Source: Zobellia nedashkovskayae
GTDB lineage: Bacteria > Bacteroidota > Bacteroidia > Flavobacteriales > Flavobacteriaceae
NCBI RefSeq assembly: GCF_015330125.1
Contig: NZ_JADDXR010000002.1
Span: 4,476,685 to 4,540,684 of the forward strand
Direction of reading: 5' to 3'
Length of the DNA stretch: 64,000 bases
The notes below the pieces were generated by a model that saw only the letters and a list, made by a program, of their open reading frames with translations, did no database searches and was not told the origin of the DNA. Position numbers and translations under genes: made by a program. This document shows, one piece after another, positions 1 to 9,586 of the stretch (position 1 is the stretch's first letter; every line of letters starts with the position of its first letter).

Positions 1-2201
1 CCTCTATTAAATGGAATTTGATTAGCAAATCCTGTATAAAGAGGAAGCTGAACATCTACTAAAATATCTTCCGATTTTTTAATAAAATAATCCACGGTTA
101 CGTTTATCTTATTATTCAGAGTGGCAAATTCTAATCCAAAATTTGTTGTTTTAGTAGTTTCCCAAAAGATATTACTATTTACACCTCTTGTAACCGCATA
201 ACCAGATTCTCTAGCTTGAGTTTCACCTAAAACATAGGTACTAAATAAGTTAATAGAAGGATTAATTGCATACGCATCAACATTATTAGATCCTATTTCT
301 CCGTAACCAGCCCTTAACTTAATGTTAGAAACAGCATCAAAATTTTCTAAAAATGGCTCATTACTAATGTTCCAACCAATTGCCATAGAAGGGAAAGTAC
401 CCCACCTTAAATCTTCTTTAAACAAAGAAGAACCATCACGACGCAAACTTGCCGTTAATAAGTATCTATCATCAAAAGTATAATTTAACCTACCAAAATA
501 AGATTGAATGGTTGTTGTAATATCCTCAGAAGGAGCTCTTTGTAAATTTTCCGAGCTGAAAGCACCTGCGACACTGATGTTGTTTATAGCATTTAGCGCA
601 ACTATACCTAAAGATCTAGAATTGTTTTTTTGATCTGTATAACCAGCTAATACATCTACACTATGCTTATTAAAAACTTTTTTATAATTGAGCGTATGTT
701 CTACTAAAGTATTTAAGCGATTAGTATTGGTTTCACTTAATTCTGATGTTGCTTTATTTGTTCCATTATAAATAACCTGTGCATCAGGACTAAAAGTGTA
801 GTTATTCCTTGAAGATGACTCCATCCCTAAGTTTAACTTATAAGTTAAACCATCAAATAATTCATAAGAACCTGAAACATTCCCTATAACGGTATTCAAA
901 GTATTGGTTCTGTCTTCTGTAGCAGCAATACCTAATTCATTTGCAATTGTACCAGGACCATAGAAAGCTCCGTAAGCAGTTGTTATTCCTCTATCTGCTC
1001 TGTCATCTGCACTCCATTCTCCTGCATCGTTTTTTAATCTAATTGTAGGGAGTAAATTCCTTTCTTTATTAAAATAAGGATTAGGATTATCTACTGTTCT
1101 AGTTAAACCAATGGTGCTTTGAAGTTTGAATTTACCTTTATCTAATCCAAAATTAGCTCTTACCGTAGTTCTTTTAAAATCTGAGAACTTTATAACACCG
1201 TCCTGGTCAAATTGATTTAATGAAAGACTATACACACTATTTTCACCTCCACCAGAAACTCTCAGGTTAGTATTACTTACAGATGCAGTCCTAAAAGAAT
1301 CATCATATAAATTACTACTATAATTAGGGTCAAATTGGGTATCATTAGCGGGGTATCTTGGAACACCATCTGCGTCATTAGCACGATTAACTATTCCTGC
1401 ATATTGCGTAGCATCAGCCCAGTCTATCTCGTTTATAACTTTTTGATAACCAAAGTTAGTATCTAAATCAATACTTACTTTTCCTTTCTTTCCTTTTTTA
1501 GTAGTTATTATAACTACACCATTGGCTGCCCTAGAACCATAAATAGCAGTTGCAGAAGCATCTTTTAAAACAGAAACAGATGCAATATCCCCTGGATTTA
1601 CCGTATTCATATTTCCGGTAATCATACCGTCAATTACAAATAAAGGTCCAGCATTACTAAACGTTCCTGTACCTCTAATAGTAATAACAGATCCAGCTCC
1701 AGGAGCTCCACCTTGAGCCTGTACGTTTACACCTGCCATTCTACCTTGAAGTGCTTGCGAGGCATCATTATAAGTATATTTTTCAATATCCTTGGAACCC
1801 ACGGTTGCAACAGAACCTGTCAAATCTGACTTTTTCTGAGTACCATAACCAACAACAACAACTTCATCCAAAGACTCTGCATCTTCTTCAAGAGCTACTT
1901 TAATATTAGTTTGGTTGTTAATAGCTACTTCCTTGGTAACAAAACCTATATAACTTATAGATATAGTTCCATCACCAGGAGCGTTAAGTGTAAAATTACC
2001 ATCAAAATCTGTTTGTGTACCATTAGTAGTCCCTTTTACCAGCACATTGGCTCCTGGTAAGGGTTGCCCTAAATTATCTGTAACTGTACCACTCACGGAC
2101 ATATCTTGAGCGTGACCAAAAGCTATTGCCAAAAGCCACAACATGCCAGCCAGATATCTGTGCGGTTGCCGTTTTTTAATTTTAAAGTTAGTTCCTTTCA
2201 T
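1..2201 (-). CDS. SusC/RagA-family TonB-dependent outer membrane receptor (C-terminus outside window)
   Basis: TonB-dependent receptor that imports glycan fragments (or similar large ligands) across the outer membrane, normally paired with a SusD lipoprotein. Reading the minus strand from the ATG at 2199-2201 gives a signal peptide ending near GHAQ, then a carboxypeptidase-regulatory-like domain (about residues 33-120, SVSGTVTDNLGQPLPGANV), a DEVVVVGYGTQ TonB-box/plug junction, and the plug with the SusC hallmark DASATAIYGSRAANGVVIITTK split across about residues 180-205. The frame stays open to base 1, so about 733 residues are present of the roughly 1000 usual for the family. The barrel end and any susD lie beyond the window. 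It is divergent from the uxu-type genes, suggesting the ligand is a uronate-containing glycan; that is inference. Confidence 0.95.
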   Translation of the reverse strand, partial: MKGTNFKIKKRQPHRYLAGMLWLLAIAFGHAQDMSVSGTVTDNLGQPLPGANVLVKGTTNGTQTDFDGNFTLNAPGDGTISISYIGFVTKEVAINNQTNIKVALEEDAESLDEVVVVGYGTQKKSDLTGSVATVGSKDIEKYTYNDASQALQGRMAGVNVQAQGGAPGAGSVITIRGTGTFSNAGPLFVIDGMITGNMNTVNPGDIASVSVLKDASATAIYGSRAANGVVIITTKKGKKGKVSIDLDTNFGYQKVINEIDWADATQYAGIVNRANDADGVPRYPANDTQFDPNYSSNLYDDSFRTASVSNTNLRVSGGGENSVYSLSLNQFDQDGVIKFSDFKRTTVRANFGLDKGKFKLQSTIGLTRTVDNPNPYFNKERNLLPTIRLKNDAGEWSADDRADRGITTAYGAFYGPGTIANELGIAATEDRTNTLNTVIGNVSGSYELFDGLTYKLNLGMESSSRNNYTFSPDAQVIYNGTNKATSELSETNTNRLNTLVEHTLNYKKVFNKHSVDVLAGYTDQKNNSRSLGIVALNAINNISVAGAFSSENLQRAPSEDITTTIQSYFGRLNYTFDDRYLLTASLRRDGSSLFKEDLRWGTFPSMAIGWNISNEPFLENFDAVSNIKLRAGYGEIGSNNVDAYAINPSINLFSTYVLGETQARESGYAVTRGVNSNIFWETTKTTNFGLEFATLNNKINVTVDYFIKKSEDILVDVQLPLYTGFANQIPFNR

Positions 2202-2576
2202 AAGATCTTTAGTTTAATTGAGTAGTTAACATTTGTTTAAGTTTTTCAAAAGTGATGTTTATTTAACCATTCTTTAACAACATATGATCAGATGAGTGCA
2301 ACAAATGGTTATACATCAAAAAACAAGTGTATTTATTACACAAAAAGCATCTTAAAACTAACTATAGCAGCAATAATGAAAACAACCTCAACATTCCAAA
2401 AAGTAGATTGTAGACCTATGAACTACTAAAAAAAGTAAAATCACTCTAGCTTCTACCTTAAAAATTGTATTTATATTAACTAAAACAGCTAAAGAATTAA
2501 TTTGCATTTCATACTGTTCTTAGATCTCTTTTAGAGTAGATTGTTTTATATTGGGCTTTATTAAAAAAAAGAAAGA
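2202..2576. promoter_or_regulatory. Divergent intergenic region susC / SDR-uxuA
   Basis: This 375-base AT-rich stretch separates the divergent susC and SDR genes and must hold both promoters. No coding frame, RNA gene or strong hairpin was seen. A weak TAATTTG element about 75 bases before the SDR start resembles the -7 box TAnnTTTG but is one base short. No convincing regulator operator could be identified by eye. Confidence 0.4.
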
Positions 2577-3383
2577 ATGTTTGATATAGACAATAAAATT
2601 GCTGTTATAACTGGGGCTAGTGGGGCTTTGGCAGGTAGTGTTGCTAAAAGTTTAGCAAAATCAGGGGCTAAGTTGGCCCTATTAACAAGAAAAAAGACAT
2701 CGGTTCAGTCGCTTTTAGATGAAATTAAAACCGTGGGCGGGCACGCTAATGTGTACGAAGCAGATATTTTAAGTGAGGAATCCTTAGAAAAAGCTAAAAC
2801 CCAAATTTTAACGGATTTTGGAAAAATAGATATTCTCTTAAATATTGCTGGCGGCAACCTGCCAGGCGCAACGGTAGCACCTGGCCAAACTATTTTTGAT
2901 ATAAAAATTGACGACTTCAATAAAGTGACAGAACTAAATCTTAACGGGACACTTATTCCTTCCCTGGTTTTCGGTAAAGTAATGTCCGAACAAAAAGAAG
3001 GTGTAATCATTAACTATTCTTCTATGGCGGCAGATAGGGTCATTACAAGAGTGGCTGGTTATTCTGCTTCTAAAGCAGCTATGGAAAACTTTACGCGTTG
3101 GATGGCTGTTGAAATGGCTACCAAATTCGGGAGCGGTATTCGCGTGAATGCTATTGCTCCAGGTTTCTTTATCGGAAAACAGAACAAAGCGTTGCTTACA
3201 AATGAGGATGGTTCGTTTACACAGCGTGGGGAGACTATTATAAAAAGCACACCAATGGGTCGTTTTGGCGAAGTTGGGGAACTAAACGGTGCAATTCAAT
3301 TTTTATGTAGCGATGCATCTAAGTTTATTACTGGTATTGTTCTGCCTGTAGATGGTGGATTTAGTGCTTTTAGCGGAGTATAA
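2577..3383 (+). CDS. SDR-family oxidoreductase, probable D-mannonate oxidoreductase (fructuronate reductase)
   Basis: Short-chain dehydrogenase of 268 residues. Visible are the NAD(P)-binding TGASGALAG glycine motif near residues 12-20, the NIAGG segment, the catalytic Ser in NYSSM, and the YSASK catalytic Tyr/Lys pair near residues 161-165, followed by a C-terminal PVDGGF typical of SDRs. It lies 51 bases upstream of mannonate dehydratase on the same strand. In Bacteroidota an SDR commonly takes the place of E. coli UxuB next to uxuA, reducing D-fructuronate to D-mannonate. The SDR fold is certain; the substrate is inferred from the neighbour. The ATG follows a purine-rich AAAAGAAAGA tract. 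Confidence 0.88.
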   Translation: MFDIDNKIAVITGASGALAGSVAKSLAKSGAKLALLTRKKTSVQSLLDEIKTVGGHANVYEADILSEESLEKAKTQILTDFGKIDILLNIAGGNLPGATVAPGQTIFDIKIDDFNKVTELNLNGTLIPSLVFGKVMSEQKEGVIINYSSMAADRVITRVAGYSASKAAMENFTRWMAVEMATKFGSGIRVNAIAPGFFIGKQNKALLTNEDGSFTQRGETIIKSTPMGRFGEVGELNGAIQFLCSDASKFITGIVLPVDGGFSAFSGV

Positions 3384-3434
3384 CTTATCAAACTAACATT
3401 ATAACATATATCAACCAATTAAGAAGTACCTAAT

Positions 3435-4637
3435 ATGGAACAAACATGGAGATGGTATGGGCCTAACGACCCTGTCAGCCTACAAGATATTAAACAGGCT
3501 GGCGCCACTGGTGTAGTCACCGCATTACATCACATACCAAATGGAGAGGTTTGGTCGGTTTCCGAAATAGAAGAGCGCAAAAATCTTTTAGAAAAAAATG
3601 GTTTGGTATGGTCTGTAGTAGAATCGTTACCTATTCATGAAAGTATTAAGACACAACAAGATGGTTTTGAACAACTTATAGAAAACTACAAGAAAAGCTT
3701 AAAAAACCTTGCTGAATGTAATATTAATGTAGTCTGCTATAATTTTATGCCTGTCCTTGATTGGACGCGCACAAGCCTAGATTATGAGGTAGAAGATGGT
3801 TCAAAAGCACTTTTTTTCAACGCTACGGCTCTTGCTGCTTTTGATCTATTTATTCTTAAAAGACCCGATGCTGAAAAGAGCTTTACGGAATCTCAAATTG
3901 AAGCTGCCAAAACATATTTTAACAGTATGTCTGAAGATGACATCTATAAACTCATAAAAACGATTATCGCCGGTTTACCAGGGTCTTCTGAAAATTATAA
4001 TATACCTAAGATTGGTTTTGACCTTAGTCCGTTTCAGGCCACGCTAGACACCTATAAAGGCATGGATGAAAATAACATGCGCAACAATCTTGTTTATTTT
4101 CTAAATGCAATAATAACCACTGCAGAAGAAAATGATATGTTAATGTGTATTCACCCAGATGATCCACCATTTTCTATACTAGGATTACCGCGCATCATGC
4201 GAAATGAAGCTGACTATGCTTATATTTTTGATAAGGTAAAGTCTAATAATAATGGTATCACCTTTTGTACGGGGTCTTTGGGCGCAAGAGCTGATAACAA
4301 TCTACCGCAAATGTTTAAACGATTTGCTGATCGTGTTCACTTTTTACATTTACGAAGTACCAAACGTGATGAAAATGGAAACTTCTACGAGGCAAATCAT
4401 TTAGAGGGAGATGTTCCTATGTATGAACTTATAAAATTGATTCTTACCGAAGAGCAAAGAAGAAAAGCAGAAGGCAGAAAAGATGCTTTGATCCCCATGA
4501 GACCTGACCACGGTCACCAGATGTTAGATGACCTTCATAAAAAAACCAATCCCGGCTACTCAGGTATAGGTCGCTTGCGCGGTTTGGCGGAATTACGTGG
4601 GTTGGAATTAGGAATTTACAAAGCTTTTTTTGAATAA
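3435..4637 (+). CDS. uxuA: Mannonate dehydratase
   Basis: UxuA (EC 4.2.1.8) dehydrates D-mannonate to 2-keto-3-deoxygluconate, a cytoplasmic step of glucuronate breakdown. The 400-residue length matches the family. The N-terminus [16 protein letters not shown], the [19 protein letters not shown] segment, the metal-ligand regions CIHPDDPP and [10 protein letters not shown], and the C-terminal MRPDHGHQM with [13 protein letters not shown] are characteristic. The gene probably forms an operon with the preceding SDR, giving two consecutive steps of hexuronate catabolism beside a SusC receptor. A hairpin terminator follows at 4674-4709. Confidence 0.97.
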   Translation: MEQTWRWYGPNDPVSLQDIKQAGATGVVTALHHIPNGEVWSVSEIEERKNLLEKNGLVWSVVESLPIHESIKTQQDGFEQLIENYKKSLKNLAECNINVVCYNFMPVLDWTRTSLDYEVEDGSKALFFNATALAAFDLFILKRPDAEKSFTESQIEAAKTYFNSMSEDDIYKLIKTIIAGLPGSSENYNIPKIGFDLSPFQATLDTYKGMDENNMRNNLVYFLNAIITTAEENDMLMCIHPDDPPFSILGLPRIMRNEADYAYIFDKVKSNNNGITFCTGSLGARADNNLPQMFKRFADRVHFLHLRSTKRDENGNFYEANHLEGDVPMYELIKLILTEEQRRKAEGRKDALIPMRPDHGHQMLDDLHKKTNPGYSGIGRLRGLAELRGLELGIYKAFFE

Positions 4638-5021
4638 TACTTTTTAATTAAAGTTAAACATATTCGTACATAGTTTTCTAGGCCAGCAAAATCTTTGTTG
4701 GCCAGAAAACCTTCTCTATTGTCTTCCAAAATAAAAATTACGAATAAAAGGGGACATTTAGTACTCGTTTATTCTACTCTATATTTTTCCATTACATATC
4801 ACAGTTTATCAGCTAAAGTTCTTTTGTTCCGTTGTAAATAATTGTTACATTTTCTTAAAGTGAAATGTAAGATTCTGTAGTTGTTGCAGCTCTATTCTGT
4901 ATCGCCTACGCATTGAAAACAATAATATTAAACCAAAAACGAATAAACCTGTAGTTGAACAAATAATTAGCTACACTTAGCGTAATATTTTTTTATTTGT
5001 ATTTACGCCAAAACCACCAAC
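4638..5021. other. Intergenic region with hairpin and inverted repeat
   Basis: This 384-base gap between uxuA and the Bax1-inhibitor-like gene contains no coding frame. It holds the terminator hairpin at 4674-4709. It also holds an inverted repeat TTACATTT (4845-4852) / AAATGTAA (4863-4870) with a 10-base loop and no following T-run, which may be a protein-binding site or chance. The promoter of the downstream gene should be in the last 100 bases but no full consensus was found. Confidence 0.5.
4674..4709. terminator. Hairpin terminator after uxuA
   Basis: Arms GGCCAGCAAA (4681-4690) and TTTGTTGGCC (4694-4703) pair with one G-U and a 3-base loop. They extend through TTTTCT (4674-4679) and AGAAAA (4704-4709) with a single bulged A. 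It lies 37 bases after the uxuA stop, as expected for a factor-independent terminator, although the following T-run is weak. Confidence 0.65.
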
Positions 5022-5732
5022 ATGAAAGACCACCAGAACACTACCACCAACCAAGTGGTAAGCTTGGTTACCCAGACTGAACGAGCTGTCTTCTACAGAA
5101 AAACATATGCGCATTTAGCCGGAGCCGTCTTACTTTTTGTTCTTGTCGAAACTTTATTTTTTCAAATCCCACCAATATTAAATTTTGCTTTATCACTAAC
5201 CGAGGGTTATAGTTGGTTAATTATGTTGGGTGGCTTTTTGTTTATAACCAATTATGCAGAACGTATTGCCTTAAAGAGTAAAAGTAATAACATGCACTAT
5301 TTAGGTCTTCTAATTTACGTAGTTGCAGAGGCATTTATTTTTATTCCATTAATATTCATAGCCCTTACATTCACAGAAAATGGTTCCCTTGATATTCTTA
5401 ATCAAGCTGCGATAATGACTCTCTCGTTATTTACTGGGCTTTCTGCCATTGTTTTACTAACTAGAAAAGAATTTTCATTTTTAAAATCTATATTAGCCGT
5501 GGGTTTTGTAATCGCACTTGGACTTATTGTTGCTGGCGTATTGTTCGGGTTTAATTTGGGCCTTTTATTTAGTGCTGCCATGGTAATTTTGGCCTCTGGT
5601 TCAATATTATATCAAACTTCTAACCTAGTTCACAGATACAAATCACACCAATATGTAGCAGCTTCTTTAGGTCTTTTTGCTAGCCTTATGCTGCTATTCT
5701 GGTACATCCTCAATATTCATACGACTGATTAA
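5022..5732 (+). CDS. Bax inhibitor-1/YccA-like seven-helix membrane protein
   Basis: Integral membrane protein of 236 residues. After a polar N-terminus of about 30 residues there are about seven hydrophobic segments (around 30-50, 60-78, 90-110, 120-143, 155-177, 180-200 and 215-233). Length and layout fit the Bax inhibitor-1/YccA family (TMBIM-like, proposed ion or pH-dependent leak channels); the family call rests on overall pattern rather than one decisive motif. It stands alone with its own terminator at 5761-5786. Confidence 0.6.
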   Translation: MKDHQNTTTNQVVSLVTQTERAVFYRKTYAHLAGAVLLFVLVETLFFQIPPILNFALSLTEGYSWLIMLGGFLFITNYAERIALKSKSNNMHYLGLLIYVVAEAFIFIPLIFIALTFTENGSLDILNQAAIMTLSLFTGLSAIVLLTRKEFSFLKSILAVGFVIALGLIVAGVLFGFNLGLLFSAAMVILASGSILYQTSNLVHRYKSHQYVAASLGLFASLMLLFWYILNIHTTD

Positions 5733-5760
5733 TTTTTAGTGTTTACGTTTTTAATGTGTA

Positions 5761-5790
5761 AAGCCCTGATAAAATTATCAGGGCTTTTTT
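5761..5790 (+). terminator. Rho-independent terminator
   Basis: Perfect arms AAGCCCTGATAA (5761-5772) and TTATCAGGGCTT (5775-5786) run into a T-run to 5793. It ends the Bax1-inhibitor-like gene 28 bases upstream. Confidence 0.92.
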
Positions 5791-5826
5791 TTTATCTTAC
5801 CACCTCATCACTTAATAAACTGAATT

Positions 5827-6255
5827 ATGAAAAATAAAACCATATTGCTACTCGTGCTTTTAATAGGATCTGTTTCTTTATCTGCTCAAAACAACGATGT
5901 AGAAGCCATAGAAAATATACTTCACGAACAAGAAACAGCATGGTCCAATCACGATTTGGAAGGTTTTATGCAGGGCTACTGGAAATCTGATGAGCTAACT
6001 TATTATAGTGGTGGAAAGGTTACCAAAGGTTGGCAAACGACTCTGGACAATTACAAAAAAGGATATCCTACCAAAGCGGACACTGGAAAGTTGCGCTTTA
6101 TAATAGACCAGATTACTAAAATTAATGAAGCGTCCTATTATGTTATGGGACAGTACTTTTTGACGCGAGAGGTGGGTGATGCCAATGGTACTTTCATGAT
6201 TATATTTAATAAGATAAATGGCGAATGGAAAATTGTAGCAGATTCTTCTTGCTAA
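5827..6255 (+). CDS. Secreted SnoaL/DUF4440-like (NTF2-fold) protein
   Basis: Small protein of 142 residues with a clear signal peptide (MKNKTILLLVLLIGSVSLSA, cleavage before Q). The mature part resembles the NTF2-like DUF4440/SnoaL family: an early helix EAIENILHEQETAWSNHD, then FMQGYW and a C-terminal strand pattern ending in GEWKIVADSSC. These folds often bind small ligands or act as isomerases, but no catalytic set can be named here. Exported to the periplasm. It is a single gene, convergent with the next one, with 29 bases between their ends. Confidence 0.7.
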   Translation: MKNKTILLLVLLIGSVSLSAQNNDVEAIENILHEQETAWSNHDLEGFMQGYWKSDELTYYSGGKVTKGWQTTLDNYKKGYPTKADTGKLRFIIDQITKINEASYYVMGQYFLTREVGDANGTFMIIFNKINGEWKIVADSSC

Positions 6256-6284
6256 TTGATATTCGTCTAAACTCATTTAAAAAT

Positions 6285-7238
6285 CTAATTCTTCCCCTCT
6301 TCTACTTCAGTTTCAATTACTTCTATTGTTTCAACTTTGGCAGTAGGGTAATACTTGATGCGCCTTGTCGTGTATGAGTTATTTGGAGTTATAATTTCTT
6401 TTACCCAGTTATTGGCCGGCGTACCATCAAACTGATAAATATATTCCTGAGTTAAATCTCCAAAACGTTTTTTAGTTTTAGTGGTTACCAGAACTCCATT
6501 TTCATCATATAGATAGCGCTCTTCTTTTTGTGGTATCCATTTTTTTGTAGAGCTATCATACATCAGCTCTTTATATAAAGTAAGCTTATTATTTTCATTG
6601 AAAACCTCAATGGTTTTTGAAGTAAGATTCCCTTCTATATAATTTTCTGAAAGTACTTTTTTAAATTTCTGTCCATTTTCTATCACTTGAGACGTTGTGA
6701 TTAATTTAGACAATAGCGTATTTAAAGTTTTACGAACTATTGTAACGCTGTCTTTATTAATGTACTCAAAATCACTCTCATCTATGCCGCTTGTATTGGT
6801 ACGGACAATCTTAGTCAATTTTTCATTCTGATCATAAGTGTAAACGTTCTTCTCTAAAAGTTCCTTTTCATAAGAAACTATATTTTCAGTTATAGTTTTG
6901 GCTGCTGTTGTATCTATTTCATAAAAATTAGCAATAGACGTTGCACGGTCAAAACTACCGTCCATATAATTTTCTATTCTACGTTCTTTTAAGAACCCAT
7001 TTAGGTATTTATAGTTCGTAGTCTCGTAATCGGTATCATTATAACGGGTAACAGACTTTGTTAAAAACCCTTCTGGATTAAAATAGTATTCTTCCTTACC
7101 ATAGTCGGTAATTACAAAACACGATTCCACATTTCCCTTCAAATTAAAATCGGATACCTTAAAAATCTCGATGTCCTGAGAAAACATCATTGAAGATATT
7201 CCCCATACCATACATACAAACAAGAATTTTTTTATCAT
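6285..7238 (-). CDS. Exported protein with YD/RHS-like beta repeats, function unknown
   Basis: A 317-residue protein with signal peptide MIKKFLFVCMVWGISSMMFS before QDIE. The mature region repeats a loose pattern of Tyr-rich beta hairpins such as EEYYFNPEGFLTKSV, YKYLNGFLKERRIE, YTYDQNEKLTKIVRT and YLYDENGVLVTTKTK. These recall YD/RHS or MORN-like sheets, about five units. The C-terminus is acidic. I do not recognise a named family or enzyme. It lies downstream of dnaK on the same strand but is cut off from it by a terminator, so it is probably transcribed on its own in the other direction from that hairpin. Confidence 0.65.
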   Translation of the reverse strand: MIKKFLFVCMVWGISSMMFSQDIEIFKVSDFNLKGNVESCFVITDYGKEEYYFNPEGFLTKSVTRYNDTDYETTNYKYLNGFLKERRIENYMDGSFDRATSIANFYEIDTTAAKTITENIVSYEKELLEKNVYTYDQNEKLTKIVRTNTSGIDESDFEYINKDSVTIVRKTLNTLLSKLITTSQVIENGQKFKKVLSENYIEGNLTSKTIEVFNENNKLTLYKELMYDSSTKKWIPQKEERYLYDENGVLVTTKTKKRFGDLTQEYIYQFDGTPANNWVKEIITPNNSYTTRRIKYYPTAKVETIEVIETEVEEGKN

Positions 7239-7300
7239 ACTGCAAAACTACTTGATATTCTGTGAACTGAAAACAAAAGGCGCACCAAATCTATAAAACG

Positions 7301-7334
7301 AAAAGGCCCGCTCAGTTAAACAACTGTGCGGGCC
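7301..7334 (-). terminator. Terminator of dnaK
   Basis: Arms 7305-7317 (GGCCCGCTCAGTT) and 7322-7334 (AACTGTGCGGGCC) pair with one mismatch around a 4-base loop. On the minus strand they are followed by TTTTCGTTTT. It sits about 30 bases after the dnaK stop. Confidence 0.9.
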
Positions 7335-7362
7335 CTATATTCGTAGCGTTAAACGCTTATAC

Positions 7363-9267
7363 TTATTTTACTTCTTCGAAGTCTACATCTTCTACGTTAT
7401 CACCTTCTTTTGGCTCTTCTGCAGATGCAGCATCACCTTCAGGGGCTGCTCCGTTTTGTCCTTCGGCTTGTGCCTTGTACATTTCTTCAGAAGCAACTTT
7501 CCAAGCTTCATTAATCTTATCCAAAGCTGGTGAAATAACCGCTAGGTCTTTAGATTCATATGCTGCTTTTAATTCGGCTAAAGCATCTTCAACTGGTTTC
7601 TTCTTATCTTCAGATAATTTTTCACCAAATTCTTTCAATTGCTTTTCCGTTTGGAAAATCATTCCGTCAGCTTCGTTCAACTTATCAGCAGTTTCCTTCG
7701 CTTTTTTATCAGATTCAGCATTAGCTTCAGCTTCAGCTTTCATTTTCTTGATATCTTCTTCTGTTAATCCTGAAGAAGCTTCAATTCTAATATCTTGCGT
7801 TTTGTTCGTTGCTTTATCCGTTGCAGATACTTTTATGATTCCGTTTGCATCAATATCAAAAGTCACTTCAATTTGAGGTGTACCTCTCTGAGCTGGTGGA
7901 ATACCGTCTAAATGGAAACGACCTATTGTCTTGTTGTCAGATGCCATTGGACGCTCACCTTGCAATACATGAATCTCAACCGATGGCTGATTATCTGCTG
8001 CCGTAGAGAACACTTGAGATTTCTTAGTAGGAATCGTAGTGTTTGCTTCGATCAACTTAGTCATTACACTTCCCATAGTCTCAATACCTAGAGATAAAGG
8101 AGTAACGTCTAATAATAATACATCTTTAACATCTCCAGTTAGAACACCACCTTGAATTGCCGCACCAATTGCTACAACCTCATCTGGGTTCACACCTTTT
8201 GAAGGTTTTTTACCGAAAAACTTCTCAACAGCTTCTTGTACTGCAGGTATTCTTGTTGAACCACCCACTAGGATAATTTCATCAATATCACTTTTAGAAA
8301 GACCTGCTGCTTTAAGTGCAGTCTCACAAGGAGCAATAGTTCTTTTTACCAAATCACCGATCAATTGCTCAAACTTAGCTCTTGAAAGTGTACGTACTAA
8401 ATGCTTAGGTCCTGAAGCGGTAGCAGTAACGTATGGTAAGTTGATTTCCGTTTGTGCAGAAGAAGACAATTCAATTTTTGCTTTCTCAGCAGCTTCACGC
8501 AAACGCTGTAATGCCATGGCATCTTTACGTAAGTCAATGCTTTCGTCTTTATTGAACTCCTCAGCCAACCAATCAATAATCTCTTGATCAACATCATCAC
8601 CACCTAGGTGAGTATCACCATCAGTAGATAATACTTCAAAAACACCGTCACCCAATTCTAATATAGATACATCATGCGTACCTCCACCAAAATCAAAAAC
8701 AACTATTTTCTGATCAGTATCTTTCTTATCCATACCGTAAGCCAAAGAAGCAGCGGTAGGCTCATTTATAATTCTCTCTACAGTAAGACCAGCTATCTCT
8801 CCTGCTTCTTTAGTTGCTTGACGCTGTGCATCATTAAAGTAAGCAGGAACAGTAATTACCGCACGGGTAACATCTTGTCCTAAATAGTCTTCTGCAGTTT
8901 TCTTCATTTTCTGAAGAATCATTGCAGAAAGTTCTTGTGGCGTATACAAACGACCATCAATATCAACACGTGGTGTGTCGTTATCTCCTTTTACAACTTT
9001 ATAAGGAACTCTTCCGGCTTCTTTACTAGACTCCGAAAATTTGTTACCCATAAAACGTTTTATAGAATATATGGTGTTGTGAGGGTTAGTTACCGCCTGT
9101 CTTTTTGCAGGATCTCCAACTTTAATCTCTCCACCTTCTACAAATGCAATTACAGATGGCGTAGTTCTCTTACCTTCTGCATTAGGAATCACTACCGGTT
9201 CGTTACCTTCCATAACGGAAACACAGGAGTTGGTAGTACCTAAGTCAATACCTATAATTTTACTCAT
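7363..9267 (-). CDS. dnaK: Chaperone DnaK (Hsp70)
   Basis: Hsp70 ATP-dependent chaperone of 634 residues. It begins [16 protein letters not shown] (phosphate-binding loop 1) and carries [21 protein letters not shown], the [15 protein letters not shown] phosphate-2 loop and [13 protein letters not shown] in the ATPase domain (about 1-380). A substrate-binding domain ([15 protein letters not shown]) and a helical lid follow. The tail ends [10 protein letters not shown], the conserved EEVD-like bacterial end. No dnaJ or grpE is adjacent; dnaK stands alone between two terminators or promoters. An inverted repeat TGACATGATGTCA about 80 bases upstream is shared in core with clpB and may be a heat-shock operator. 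Confidence 0.99.
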   Translation of the reverse strand: MSKIIGIDLGTTNSCVSVMEGNEPVVIPNAEGKRTTPSVIAFVEGGEIKVGDPAKRQAVTNPHNTIYSIKRFMGNKFSESSKEAGRVPYKVVKGDNDTPRVDIDGRLYTPQELSAMILQKMKKTAEDYLGQDVTRAVITVPAYFNDAQRQATKEAGEIAGLTVERIINEPTAASLAYGMDKKDTDQKIVVFDFGGGTHDVSILELGDGVFEVLSTDGDTHLGGDDVDQEIIDWLAEEFNKDESIDLRKDAMALQRLREAAEKAKIELSSSAQTEINLPYVTATASGPKHLVRTLSRAKFEQLIGDLVKRTIAPCETALKAAGLSKSDIDEIILVGGSTRIPAVQEAVEKFFGKKPSKGVNPDEVVAIGAAIQGGVLTGDVKDVLLLDVTPLSLGIETMGSVMTKLIEANTTIPTKKSQVFSTAADNQPSVEIHVLQGERPMASDNKTIGRFHLDGIPPAQRGTPQIEVTFDIDANGIIKVSATDKATNKTQDIRIEASSGLTEEDIKKMKAEAEANAESDKKAKETADKLNEADGMIFQTEKQLKEFGEKLSEDKKKPVEDALAELKAAYESKDLAVISPALDKINEAWKVASEEMYKAQAEGQNGAAPEGDAASAEEPKEGDNVEDVDFEEVK

Positions 9268-9345
9268 GTTATATGTTTTTAATATTAGTGTTCATTTTTA
9301 TAATCGTTTACTAATTGTCAAACAATATGCCAACTGATAACAACC

Positions 9346-9358
9346 TGACATGATGTCA
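9346..9358. promoter_or_regulatory. Perfect palindrome upstream of dnaK, candidate operator
   Basis: TGACATGATGTCA is a perfect 6-base-arm inverted repeat around a central base. Its core GACA-N3-TGTC recurs upstream of clpB at 48119-48129, and at 48087-48097 with one change. The near edge lies 80 bases from the dnaK start codon; the clpB site lies 76 bases from its start codon. Function is inferred only. Confidence 0.45.
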
Positions 9359-9532
9359 CTCTTACATTTACAGATAGTTAAGAACCCGCCAGAAATAGGC
9401 TTTTCTTGAACAAAAAGCGACAGTATGATGCCTGGTCCCTTAAGACTGAAGTTATCTTAACTGCTCTTCATTCTGTAATGACCTGTTCAACAAGTCCTAA
9501 TTTATTAGTTTCTTTATGCCCTAATTTTTGGC

Positions 9533-9562
9533 TTTGTCTAATGCTGGCTTTATCTATCTTTA
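9533..9562 (+). promoter_or_regulatory. Bacteroidota-type promoter for serine dehydratase
   Basis: TTTG at 9533-9536, an 18-base spacer and TATCTTTA at 9555-9562 match the -33/-7 consensus TTTG-N19-TAnnTTTG with one change in the last base. The start codon is 24 bases downstream. Confidence 0.55.
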
Positions 9563-9586
9563 TACCGTAAAACGAGTTTATAATTT

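Larger units (their letters stand above)
9268..9586. promoter_or_regulatory. Divergent dnaK / serine dehydratase regulatory region
   Basis: This 319-base region between divergent dnaK and the serine dehydratase gene holds the palindrome at 9346-9358 toward dnaK and a good Bacteroidota promoter toward the dehydratase at 9533-9562. On the minus strand TTTG and TAAAAATG lie about 18 bases apart near 9292-9320, a possible dnaK promoter. A further half site GACAGTATGAT is at 9419-9429. No coding frame was seen. Confidence 0.5.

Noticed and set aside
7475..9243. Open frames opposite dnaK
   Set aside because: They are shadows of a strongly codon-biased, conserved gene and show no features of their own.
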